Origin: Litchfieldia salsa
GTDB lineage: Bacteria > Bacillota > Bacilli > Bacillales > Bacillaceae_L
NCBI RefSeq assembly: GCF_900104555.1
Contig: NZ_FNJU01000002.1
Location: 248,001-312,000 of the forward strand
Length of the DNA: 64,000 nt
Direction: 5' to 3'
Both the position numbers and the translations under genes were made by a program. The first letter of the stretch is position 1. Each line of letters opens with the position of its first letter. The notes below the pieces were generated by a model. That model saw only the letters and a program-made list of their open reading frames with translations, did not search any database and was not told where the DNA came from. Positions 26,806-35,325 of the stretch are shown in pieces.

Positions 26806-28216
26806 TTGATACACCTTTTCTAATCATTTCTCCCCACCCTTTTTTTCGGATGATGAGATGAAATATCCCTTCACAACGCCAAAGCACAGTTAAGGGTCTG
26901 TACCATAAACTTTCTGTTAACGAAAATAAAAAGAGGATGATTACATCTTTGACTCGCGGGAATTTACGTAGACTCCATTCCTCTAGCAAAACCGCAGCCA
27001 TTGAAAAAATAGAGCCATAAAGAATGGAGATTAAGAAAATCAAAATAGCATACTCAATATAGATTCCTCCGATAAATAAAGAAATCACCATAAAAAGATA
27101 ACCAAGTAATTCGATAACCGGCCCAAGAAATTCAATAAAAATAAAATATGGCATCGAAACAAAACCGATTGACCCGTATTTCGGATTAAAAAATAACTGT
27201 CGATGGGTCCAAAGGCTTTCGAATAAACCTCTATGCCACCTACTTCTTTGCCGTCTTAGATATGTAATGGACTCAGGTGCCTCTGTCCAACAAACTGGAT
27301 CTGGTACATAAACGATCTTTTTATTTAATTTCCTTTCTTTTATCATTCTATGTAGTCTCACAACAAGTTCCATATCCTCACCAACGGTATGTGAATACCC
27401 GCCTGCTTGGACAACCCAATGTTTTGAAAAAACTCCGAATGCGCCTGAAACAATTAAAAGTAAATTATGACGGCTTAAACCCACTCGCCCCATTAGAAAT
27501 GCTCTTAGATATTCAATGATTTGTAAAACAACAAGAGGCCTTTGTGAGAGCCTTATTTTAACAATTTCTCCACTTTCTATTTCACATCCATTAGCAATTC
27601 GAATAGAACCTCCTGATGCAATGATTTCATCATCAGATTCAATAATCGGCTTCATTACTTTTAAGAATGCATCTCTCTCTAATATTGAATCACCATCCAT
27701 CGAACAGAAATAAGGATATTGCGAAAAATTGATACCAGCATTTAACGCATCTGCTTTACCTCCGTTTACTTTGTCTACAACATATAAATTCGGATATATA
27801 CTAGACTGGTATACAGCTTCAATTTCTTTTGTTGAGATTTGTTTCCGGATTACTTTATTAAGTTTAATAAGATTGAAACTTGTTTTTAATTTTTCTAGTG
27901 TATCATCTGTTGATCCATCATTAATAACAATAACCTCAAATTCAGGATATTCTATCCCCAATAGTGATCTGATGCTCCCATTAATGCCAATGGATTCGTT
28001 ATATGCTGGAACAAGAATTGAAATAGGTTTTGTGTAATTAAGTGTTAATAATTCCTCATAAGGTTCCTGGTCATCTAATTGAAACTCCTTTCTTAAATGA
28101 AACAAAGAAATAATTAGCATAATAGAATAAAAGATGATTATAAAGACCATATATATAATGATAAATGTGCCTACAACACTCAGTAGATTTAGCCATATAT
28201 TACTAATTATTGTCAT
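26792..28216 (-). CDS. Processive family-2 glycosyltransferase (exopolysaccharide synthase)
   Basis: A 474-residue membrane synthase. One helix lies at about 10-38 before the GT-A catalytic domain (60-330), and three or four helices follow at 345-450. Motifs of processive beta-glycan synthases are complete: INDGSTDDT, DGD at 174-176, GED at 279-281 and QRSRW at 323-327. This puts it with poly-N-acetylglucosamine, hyaluronan and cellulose synthases. No PilZ domain is present, so any c-di-GMP control must act through another protein. It starts 4 bases after the HEAT-protein stop, with GAGGGTGA as ribosome site. The polymer is not predictable from sequence. Confidence 0.9.
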   Translation of the reverse strand: MTIISNIWLNLLSVVGTFIIIYMVFIIIFYSIMLIISLFHLRKEFQLDDQEPYEELLTLNYTKPISILVPAYNESIGINGSIRSLLGIEYPEFEVIVINDGSTDDTLEKLKTSFNLIKLNKVIRKQISTKEIEAVYQSSIYPNLYVVDKVNGGKADALNAGINFSQYPYFCSMDGDSILERDAFLKVMKPIIESDDEIIASGGSIRIANGCEIESGEIVKIRLSQRPLVVLQIIEYLRAFLMGRVGLSRHNLLLIVSGAFGVFSKHWVVQAGGYSHTVGEDMELVVRLHRMIKERKLNKKIVYVPDPVCWTEAPESITYLRRQRSRWHRGLFESLWTHRQLFFNPKYGSIGFVSMPYFIFIEFLGPVIELLGYLFMVISLFIGGIYIEYAILIFLISILYGSIFSMAAVLLEEWSLRKFPRVKDVIILFLFSLTESLWYRPLTVLWRCEGIFHLIIRKKGWGEMIRKGVSNDHA

Positions 28217-28220
28217 ACAA

Positions 28221-29255
28221 TCACCCTCTTTCTAACCACTCAGTTGCTATATCCTTTGTATAAGAGTCAGGACTATTTTCAGATAGTTGACGCAAGATAT
28301 CCTTGCCCTTCGGAAGCCTACCAATTGATTGAGCAGCTTGGGAACGAACCAAAAAATGCGAATCTGACATAAGTTCCTTTAGTATATCGATACAACTTAA
28401 ATCATTACCTCCACCACACACCTTTGCTGCCATCATTCGTTCTTGCCATTGTGTTGCAAACAAATGCTTTACTAATGTATCAGTTGGAATAAATAAGCCT
28501 AATTCAGCAATTGCTTTTAAAGATCGTATACGAACTTCAAACTTTTCACTTGATAACAGCGCTATTAAGTGTTGTTTGTATGAGTATAAATTCTTCACTG
28601 CAATCAAATCAATCAATGGTAGTTGAAGCTCTACATCCAGATCATCGTATCTCTCAAGTAGATCATTAAATTTTTCTAGAGGCATTCTATTATAGATTGA
28701 TCGAACCATAAATTCCGACAAAGGATATTTGGGATTACGTATATGTTCTTCAAGTCCCTCATACCCATATCCCGCCATTATTTTCAATATCTGGGTTTCT
28801 TCAGATGACGTCAGTCGCTTCGATTCATATAGTCTTAGAACCTCCGGGAATAAATTTTCCATATGAAAATCATCAATCATATACAATGTATTCATTCGAA
28901 TGCTCCATCTTCGATGAAACAGACTTCTTTTATATGAATCTTTAAAATAAGTGGTTGCAAAAGTTCTTATTCTTTCAGTAGCTGTTTCACCTTCAAGTAA
29001 CTTTGTATACCCAGCAAGAAGTTCCTCTAATGCTTTAAACTTTACCTGTGAGGTTGGAACAAAGTTTTGGGAATCTTCATTAGATGAAATGTATCGATAC
29101 ATTTGTTCTCTAGTTAATTCTTTATAAACATCTATTTTACATCTTCTATTATTAGCAATGGCTTTTTGAATGATTAAATAGAGAAGCAACATACTTAAAA
29201 CAAAAAATAATCCAAGCAAAAGGCTTATAAAAAAATGAATTTCATTATAGAGCAA
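28221..29255 (-). CDS. HEAT-repeat membrane protein
   Basis: A 344-residue protein with one N-terminal membrane helix (about 8-30) and a cytosolic all-helical body. At least the last 130 residues are HEAT repeats (VRIRSLKAIAELG, QERMMAAKVC, LVRSQAAQSIGRLP). It starts with TTG behind AAGGGTG and lies 1 base from the cyclase gene upstream. HEAT arrays bind other proteins. Placed between the cyclase and the synthase, it may be a scaffold or coupling subunit for the synthase, taking the place of the missing PilZ protein; this is inference. No enzymatic motif seen. Confidence 0.82.
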   Translation of the reverse strand: MLYNEIHFFISLLLGLFFVLSMLLLYLIIQKAIANNRRCKIDVYKELTREQMYRYISSNEDSQNFVPTSQVKFKALEELLAGYTKLLEGETATERIRTFATTYFKDSYKRSLFHRRWSIRMNTLYMIDDFHMENLFPEVLRLYESKRLTSSEETQILKIMAGYGYEGLEEHIRNPKYPLSEFMVRSIYNRMPLEKFNDLLERYDDLDVELQLPLIDLIAVKNLYSYKQHLIALLSSEKFEVRIRSLKAIAELGLFIPTDTLVKHLFATQWQERMMAAKVCGGGNDLSCIDILKELMSDSHFLVRSQAAQSIGRLPKGKDILRQLSENSPDSYTKDIATEWLERG

Positions 29256-29256
29256 G

Positions 29257-30882
29257 CTATTTCACCCTTTTTAAAAGATGATGAATTCTACTTTCTAGCT
29301 CAAGTATCTTAAATGGTTTAGTGATATAATCGTCGGCTCCGAGTTGAAGCGCTCTTGATATATCTCGTTCACTATTTCTAGATGTCAGCATTAGTACAGT
29401 AAATCGATCAGAACGCTCAAATGCCCTTAAACGTTGTAATACCTCCAAACCATCCATCTTTGGCATAATACCATCTAGTACAACTAAATAAGAAGAATTC
29501 GTTTGCAAGTATTCTTCGTTTGCAAGGAACACTTGTCCATCTCTAAACACTGATATTTCCATATCCAACCCCGAGTTAACACTTACCTTATTAAACAAAT
29601 CATTTAACATTGTTCTAATAATAGGGTCATCATCAACAATTGCTACTTTTATTTTCTTCCGATGAGGAACTGTTACTGTATCATTAGCTAATTTGATATT
29701 TTTACGACCATGTTCTTTTGCTTCATATAATGCACTATCCGCAAGATCAAGCCAATGGGATAAAGGCTTACCCGCTTGGTTAACTTCAACTATTCCTCCA
29801 GAAAAAGTACAAATAAACGAATCTTCTCCTCCAGTAAATTCCAACAATGAGAATTTATGTAACAGACGATTCAGGACATTATATGCATTGTTAATCTTCA
29901 TTTGTGAGAACAGTAATACGAATTCTTCCCCACCAAATCGAACAACAAGATCACCATTTCTACTGTGATCATTCATAAATGTTGCAAATTGTTTCAATAC
30001 GTTATCTCCAACAAGATGACCATATGTATCATTTATTTTCTTGAAATAATCCAGATCAAGCATAGCCATACAAAATGGATGGTTATTTCGACTTAAGTCT
30101 GCTTCTAACTGCTGGAAAGCTTTCTGTAAGTATTTTCTATTGTAGACTCTTGTTAATTCATCAATGAGTAATAGATTATCGATGTGCTTCTTTCTCTCTA
30201 AATGTCGATTAATTTTAACGATTAGTTCATCCAATTCAAAGGGTTTAGCAACAAATTCATCTGCACCCATTTCATAGCTTTTTAATCTAATATCTTTTTG
30301 ATTTTTTACACTCATCATAATTGTAGGAACAAACTGTTGCTTCATCTTTTGTTTTAAAAAGGTAAGCACTTCAAACCCGTTATGTTCCTTCATAAAAACA
30401 TCTATAATAAGACAATCAGGATGAACATCATAATACGTAGAAACAGCTTTTAAAGGATCTGCGATTGCAACAACATACCATCCTTGTTTTTGAAGCTCTT
30501 CTTTAAGATACATTAACATACTTGTATCATCATCAATAATCATTACAACTGATTCATCATTATTCAAAGTAATATTGTCTTCTAGTATTTGTTCAACTAT
30601 GTCCTTTTCCTCATCAACCACTAAATTAAAATAAGAAATGAACGAAAATAGAAGTTCTTGGATTTCGGAGATTGTATACCTTTTACCTATAGAATCCTCT
30701 ATTTCATTCATTATGTTTCTTGCAGCAGCGCCTAAGTTATCTAATCCAATTGTTGGAGCAGTTCCGGCTATTGAATGAAGAAACCGGTATAACTCTATAT
30801 GATCAACATCCTGATCCTTTTGAAACCATGAATCAAGCTTAGCTTTATTTGTTTCCATAAATTTTTTCTTATACTTTTTCAT
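29257..30882 (-). CDS. HPt-REC-GGDEF-REC phosphorelay diguanylate cyclase
   Basis: A 541-residue soluble protein with four signalling modules: HPt (1-100, phospho-His36 in HSIAGTA), receiver 1 (112-230, Asp161 in LIIDVFM), GGDEF (235-400, active GGEEF at 317-321 with inhibitory RNGD at 308-311 exactly five residues before it), and receiver 2 (412-540, Asp470 in VVLDGIM). It should make c-di-GMP from GTP under control of phosphate flow, with product feedback inhibition. The built-in HPt can take phosphate from the hybrid kinase receiver. It is the first gene of the six-gene operon, which ends with the kinase. GGTGAC precedes the ATG. Confidence 0.93.
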   Translation of the reverse strand: MKKYKKKFMETNKAKLDSWFQKDQDVDHIELYRFLHSIAGTAPTIGLDNLGAAARNIMNEIEDSIGKRYTISEIQELLFSFISYFNLVVDEEKDIVEQILEDNITLNNDESVVMIIDDDTSMLMYLKEELQKQGWYVVAIADPLKAVSTYYDVHPDCLIIDVFMKEHNGFEVLTFLKQKMKQQFVPTIMMSVKNQKDIRLKSYEMGADEFVAKPFELDELIVKINRHLERKKHIDNLLLIDELTRVYNRKYLQKAFQQLEADLSRNNHPFCMAMLDLDYFKKINDTYGHLVGDNVLKQFATFMNDHSRNGDLVVRFGGEEFVLLFSQMKINNAYNVLNRLLHKFSLLEFTGGEDSFICTFSGGIVEVNQAGKPLSHWLDLADSALYEAKEHGRKNIKLANDTVTVPHRKKIKVAIVDDDPIIRTMLNDLFNKVSVNSGLDMEISVFRDGQVFLANEEYLQTNSSYLVVLDGIMPKMDGLEVLQRLRAFERSDRFTVLMLTSRNSERDISRALQLGADDYITKPFKILELESRIHHLLKRVK

Positions 30883-31010
30883 GTTGTCACCATTCTTTCA
30901 AGCTGATTGTCCAAATTACACATTATCTTATTATACATTATCCTTATGATTTGCATTAGTTTGAAATCAAGCCAAAGAGTTATTATTAATTAGAAAAAAA
31001 AATGGAATAA

Positions 31011-31050
31011 AAGGCCCGGGCTCCTTAAGAGAAATAACTAACCGGACCCA
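31011..31050 (-). terminator. Terminator after the DUF1906 gene
   Basis: GGTCCGG and CCGGGCC pair with one G-T wobble around a loop of about 22 bases and are followed by TTTTATT on the minus strand. Confidence 0.6.
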
Positions 31051-31060
31051 TTATTATTTG

Positions 31061-31711
31061 CTAATATAAATAATTAAATCCACGTTGATCAATTAAATTT
31101 GTATCAACTGGGCAATCTGGTGCATCACGCCCATATTGCCATACCCACACATTACTTTTGCATTTTGGAGAAGTGGGCTTATATTTGGGGGCATTTTTTT
31201 CTTTTGATACACCTAGGTGGGGGTCTGTACACCAAAGAATGGACTGAATTGCGATTTGTTTATTCTTTGAAACAGCTTCACAATATGACCTAGCAAAATC
31301 ACCTTCCACTGGGTCATGATAGATTCCAGGTCGATAACCTGTTGGGTAGAGTGATTCAACCCAACCTCTAATCCAAGCCTCATCTACATTAAGAAAGCCC
31401 TCAATATCAGCGAATAAAGCTATATGATCAGGGATACCCAATCTCCTTGCATTGTAAACCGCATTCCGAGCTGATAATTGACCATTGGCGTATCCAATAG
31501 CCTCTGTTAAAACATTATAAATAGGCAATACCTTCATTCCTTTATTGTGAATGAAGGTAATTTCTTTTCTCGTTAACCCTTCTGAAACATTTGGTACTTC
31601 AGTTAAATATCTACCCCAATATTTAGGAGTCCCATAGTTTGACTTTACACATGAATAAAATTCTTCAGTAACAGTTGCCACCGAATCTACTCCCCACAAA
31701 TACCTTGGCAT
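31061..31711 (-). CDS. DUF1906 glycoside-hydrolase-like protein
   Basis: A 216-residue protein of the DUF1906 (Rv2525c-like, GH25-related TIM barrel) family. Visible hallmarks are WGVDSVATV at the start, YWGRYL, KVLPIYN, the acidic ADIEGF in the barrel and a C-terminal VWVWQYGRD segment ending in VDTNLID, which is typical of the lysozyme-like set. There is no signal peptide, so it is either cytoplasmic, for example in the mother cell and deposited on the spore, or released on lysis. It lies just upstream of the polysaccharide operon on the same strand but with its own terminator. Substrate unknown; cell wall is the family guess. Confidence 0.8.
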   Translation of the reverse strand: MPRYLWGVDSVATVTEEFYSCVKSNYGTPKYWGRYLTEVPNVSEGLTRKEITFIHNKGMKVLPIYNVLTEAIGYANGQLSARNAVYNARRLGIPDHIALFADIEGFLNVDEAWIRGWVESLYPTGYRPGIYHDPVEGDFARSYCEAVSKNKQIAIQSILWCTDPHLGVSKEKNAPKYKPTSPKCKSNVWVWQYGRDAPDCPVDTNLIDQRGFNYLY

Positions 31712-31856
31712 CTATATCACATCTCCCAACATAATCCATGTTTACATGTATATGACATGAAAGATTGTCCCCATTAGTATTTTTGTGAATAAACTTTTAC
31801 TCGTTTTAAATACTAAGATAGAAATGAAAATAGGTAAAAGAAAGGAAGGCTAATAA

Positions 31857-32255
31857 ATGAACCGGTTTCTTTATGTATTTTTATGTTTAGTAATCCTATC
31901 TGCTTGTGGGCTATCAAGGAATGAATCTTCTCCTTCAGATATTGATTTAAATGAAGGAATGAGCGACACTGCTGAAGATGGAAATCAAAGTGATGAGGAG
32001 TTATTGGTTGAATCTAGATCTGCAAGAATTAACATTAATCATCAAAATGGATATTCCCGATTAGAATCAGAAAAATTGGTTCGTAATTATTTAAATATCA
32101 ATGATAAAAGTAATGCTATTGTGTTATTTGATCGAGAAGAAAATGATAATTATATTCTAAAAGTAGTTGAAACTACAAACGATAATGAAAAATCAACACC
32201 ATACAAATGGTACTCAGTTAATCCTCAAACCGGTGAAGTAAAGCCTTATAAATAA
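31857..32255 (+). CDS. Small lipoprotein with PepSY-like tail
   Basis: A 132-residue predicted lipoprotein. The signal peptide ends in the lipobox LSAC with the lipidated Cys at position 17. An acidic Ser/Asp/Glu-rich linker (about 20-55) follows. The C-terminal half ends WYSVNPQTGEVKPY, reminiscent of PepSY-type modules that may restrain proteases or sensors. It is divergent from the DUF1906 gene and convergent with the KinB-like kinase, separated by a structured hairpin. Function unknown. Confidence 0.78.
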   Translation: MNRFLYVFLCLVILSACGLSRNESSPSDIDLNEGMSDTAEDGNQSDEELLVESRSARININHQNGYSRLESEKLVRNYLNINDKSNAIVLFDREENDNYILKVVETTNDNEKSTPYKWYSVNPQTGEVKPYK

Positions 32256-32298
32256 AAGTGAAAATACAACACACTTGCTATAAATGAACAAACTGATT

Positions 32299-32352
32299 GC
32301 GGTAAATGTGAGGACCTCAGAGTAGCCAAGTACGAGGTAACTCACAGACCGC
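32299..32352. other. Long structured hairpin between two convergent genes
   Basis: Three nested stems pair in order: GCGGT/ACCGC, TGTGAG/CTCACA and ACCTC/GAGGT, with small internal bulges and a loop of about 15 bases. No T-run follows on either strand. It is richer in GC than its surroundings and lies between the lipoprotein gene and the KinB-like kinase gene. Confidence 0.55.
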
Positions 32353-32368
32353 TCTGAAGAAATTTTAC

Positions 32369-33628
32369 CTAATGAATCCCTAGTACAGAAGAGGCTAAGG
32401 TAATTCGAACAATCGTACCTTTATTTGGTGTACTCACATATTCAATAGAACCATCCATTTCAAAAATTAACCGATTAGTGATCATACTTCCCAAACCTGT
32501 CCCTTTTGATTTAGTTGTAAAATACGGTAATCCCAATTTTGATAACTCGTCCCTAGTCATTCCCTTACCGTTATCCTCAATCTCAATTATAACTTTCCTT
32601 TTATCTTCAGTAGATCGTTTTGACACTTTAACATAACCGCTGCCATCACTCACAGCTTCAATCCCGTTTTTTATGACATTAATAATACTTTGCTTTAGAT
32701 GATCTTCATCCCCAAGAACATAATGGGTACCTGAACCATTATAGAACAAAGACACATTTTGGTATGTTCCATATGGCTTTAGCAAATCAATCGAATCAAC
32801 CAGTATTTTATTAAGATTGATCTCCTTCATTTTAAAATCATTTGGTTTAGATAATCTTAAATAGTTAGTTATAATCATATTTGTTCGATCCAATTCTTGT
32901 AGTATTAAGGGAGCATATTGCTTTAACTTATCGTCCATCGTGTCTTTTTCAAGAAATTGAATAAAACCTCGAACAGTTGTGATCGGATTTCTTATCTCAT
33001 GGGCAATCGAGGCAGCCATCTGACTCACAGTTGAAAGTTTGTCAGAATAAACTGTTTCATTAAATTGTTCATTTACTTTTATTAATTTTTCGATAATAAA
33101 TACCAGGGAAATTGAGGTGAGAATACTGCCTCCAAAATAAATAAAATAAAAATGGGTTTCTAAATTAGGAACAAAGTATAGGAGAGTGACAAAATAAAAA
33201 CTGAAATAAATAAGGATAATTGTAACAGCTTTAGCAAATTTTCTAGCAGGAATGTACCATTGCCTTAACAACACGGCAATAACATAAGCCAAGAATGATA
33301 CAAAAATACCAACTGGAGCCATTGTACCTCCAATAAAAAACCTAACAACTATGACAGTTATTGTACAGATCCCCCCAGCTTTAACGCCACCATAAAGTGT
33401 AACAATGAAAATAATAATCATACGCAAGTCAAAATGGGTTTCACCAATACCTTCAATAGGAAAGAGCATACAAAGGGTTGCAGCAAAAGCACTTATAACT
33501 CCGTAAATCAAGTTCTGCTTCTTAGTAGAAGGCTTCTTACTATTAAAAGGAAAGAACAAATTAGCATTGAAGGTAAGTGAAAACAAAATAGTTATATTAA
33601 CGATGATTGGTTTAATAAGATCAATCAT
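32369..33628 (-). CDS. Sporulation-type sensor kinase, KinB-like
   Basis: A 419-residue histidine kinase. Five or six membrane helices (about 5-185) form a 5TMR-LytS/YhcK-type sensor with little extracytoplasmic loop. The phosphoacceptor His210 lies in SIAHEIRNP and the HATPase has KNGIEA, DNGKGM and GTGLGS. The kinase part follows the KinA-E subgroup that phosphorylates Spo0F. B. subtilis KinB has a comparable layout and length (428), but orthology is not certain, and the kbaA gene is not beside it. No adjacent response regulator. Confidence 0.82.
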   Translation of the reverse strand: MIDLIKPIIVNITILFSLTFNANLFFPFNSKKPSTKKQNLIYGVISAFAATLCMLFPIEGIGETHFDLRMIIIFIVTLYGGVKAGGICTITVIVVRFFIGGTMAPVGIFVSFLAYVIAVLLRQWYIPARKFAKAVTIILIYFSFYFVTLLYFVPNLETHFYFIYFGGSILTSISLVFIIEKLIKVNEQFNETVYSDKLSTVSQMAASIAHEIRNPITTVRGFIQFLEKDTMDDKLKQYAPLILQELDRTNMIITNYLRLSKPNDFKMKEINLNKILVDSIDLLKPYGTYQNVSLFYNGSGTHYVLGDEDHLKQSIINVIKNGIEAVSDGSGYVKVSKRSTEDKRKVIIEIEDNGKGMTRDELSKLGLPYFTTKSKGTGLGSMITNRLIFEMDGSIEYVSTPNKGTIVRITLASSVLGIH

Positions 33629-33716
33629 TAAAGTATCCTCCGTACAATCGAATTACTTTATTTTAACATAACTTTCAAACCATCACATCGACTAATATGT
33701 TCTTGTATTATTATCA

Positions 33717-33926
33717 AAGGCTGTTTTCTAAAAGTTTGTGTTTTAGACATAGAAACATCAGTAGTAACAAGCAGGCTGAATACACGTAGACTCCTGCGGG
33801 ATCAGTGGCCAAAGTGATACACCAAAGGAGATACAGCGACGAGGAGGCTCACTGGTCACCCGCCGGACGCGGAGTGTATTCAGCCTGCGGCTTTAAAAGG
33901 AACAAACAATCTATACGAAAACGGCC
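33717..33926 (+). repeat. Palindromic repeat A, copy 3 (210 bp)
   Basis: A full-length copy of exactly the same length as copy 2 but in the opposite orientation. It starts AAGGCTGTTTTC and ends CGAAAACGGCC; core arms GCAGGCTGAATACAC/GTGTATTCAGCCTGC are intact. TTATCA flanks it at 33711-33716 and 33927-33932. Confidence 0.9.
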
Positions 33927-33935
33927 TTATCAAAA

Positions 33936-34052
33936 AAATAGAGGCTTTCCTATAAGTCATGACACAGGCCCTCTTCACAGTATCTAGTCAATGAACGTCA
34001 TTTATTGACTAAATATTGGAGTGCCTGGAACTAATAGAAAAGCCTTTATTTG
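33936..34052 (-). terminator. Composite terminator-like hairpin after the beta-propeller gene
   Basis: On the minus strand AGGCTTTTCTAT pairs with ATAGGAAAGCCT (one mismatch) and a run of T follows. The long loop holds a second hairpin, TAGTCAAT/ATTGACTA. The remainder of the 437-base gap is repeat A copy 3. Confidence 0.5.
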
Positions 34053-34065
34053 TATAATGATTTAA

Positions 34066-35325
34066 CTAGCCAAGGTATTTATATAAAAGTTGATTGTTTT
34101 TTCCTTTCGCAAATAAATAAATTTGATTTTCCTGACACAGGGTACAAGTTGGTTCAGATGTAATCTCTCCTTCAATTACTTCTCCATCAGTCCAATCATT
34201 AGTATCCCATTTTTTATAAACCATTTGATTTTCACTACCTTTTGCAAAAACATAGATATGAGATTCACTTGAGATCATAGCTGACGGACTTGAGAGAATT
34301 ACACTTCCCAAACCTTCCCATTCGCTCCAACAGTCTCCATTCCAAAATGCATGTTTAAGCTCTCGATTAACCCCCCTTGCAAAAAGGTGGATCTTATCCC
34401 CATCTAATGTTACTGCTGCAGGTGCAGACGTAACTTGCCCTATAACGGTAGGGTTCCACCTACTCCATTCTTTCCCATTCCATTGGATGTGTTGAATCTG
34501 TTTATTTGTATCTCTAGCAAACACATCAATACAATTACCACTACTTTTTGTGACAGCCGGAGATGACGTCAATTGTCCACCCAAATCCTCCCATTTACTC
34601 CATTTTCCATTCTCGAACCAGCGATGAACAAGCTGACTAGACTCTCCCCTTGCAAATACATGAATACGTGACCCATTATTTGATGTGATCGCAGCAGGAG
34701 AAGAAGTTATAGTTCCACTATACTTTTTCCAATCTAACCATGAAATTCCATCCCAATCTAATGACACTAATCGTTTATTCCTTCCCCTTGCAAAAACTGT
34801 TAATTTATTATGTCCCACATTCACACCTGAAAGACCCGATGACAATGTTCCTTCTATCTCATTCCATTTTGACCATACCTTATCGACTGAAGGATAGCGG
34901 ATACGAAGGGTTTTTATTATTACATCTTTAAAAATCTGCTCAAGATTCTTTTTAGGTATTCGATACGGATTTAATATAGAGAATAACTGTCGATATTCCT
35001 CTTTTATCTTTGTGTACAAGATTTGTGCCTTTTCTCCACTTGTTCCCGATAGATCTTCTTCATTCTCTAAAGTATACCGAACAGTTTGAATGAATAGGCT
35101 CTGTGATATAGTTGGACTAACGTTATACTGAAGTAATTGGTTCATAAAATAATTTAATTCCTTTTTCCTTAGCTTCCATATTAACTCATCACTCTCTCTT
35201 CCTAAGTGGTTATAGGTAAATTGCTGCTCATTCATATGGGGTCTTGGTTTTGGCGGTGAGTAGAAATGTGCTTGTTGAAATACTTGTTGTTTTGGCCCAT
35301 ATGGTAATTTACTGTAATGTACCAT
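34066..35325 (-). CDS. DUF346/PLL-like beta-propeller repeat protein
   Basis: A 419-residue protein. Residues 1-150 are a Pro/Gln-rich then helical region. Residues 155-419 hold five or six repeats of about 48 residues with the pattern IHVFARG...L.H..W.G..WS.W..LGG.LTSSPA. This is the DUF346 repeat, related to PLL-type lectin propellers that bind sugars. No signal peptide or membrane helix. Secretion by lysis, location on the spore or a cytosolic role are all open. It stands alone between repeat A copy 3 and a divergent small gene. Sugar binding is inferred from the fold. Confidence 0.82.
   Translation of the reverse strand: MVHYSKLPYGPKQQVFQQAHFYSPPKPRPHMNEQQFTYNHLGRESDELIWKLRKKELNYFMNQLLQYNVSPTISQSLFIQTVRYTLENEEDLSGTSGEKAQILYTKIKEEYRQLFSILNPYRIPKKNLEQIFKDVIIKTLRIRYPSVDKVWSKWNEIEGTLSSGLSGVNVGHNKLTVFARGRNKRLVSLDWDGISWLDWKKYSGTITSSPAAITSNNGSRIHVFARGESSQLVHRWFENGKWSKWEDLGGQLTSSPAVTKSSGNCIDVFARDTNKQIQHIQWNGKEWSRWNPTVIGQVTSAPAAVTLDGDKIHLFARGVNRELKHAFWNGDCWSEWEGLGSVILSSPSAMISSESHIYVFAKGSENQMVYKKWDTNDWTDGEVIEGEITSEPTCTLCQENQIYLFAKGKNNQLLYKYLG

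Noticed and set aside
33805-33987. 60-codon ORF inside repeat A copy 3
   Set aside because: It runs through the palindrome core and out of the element, and the other copies do not preserve the frame.
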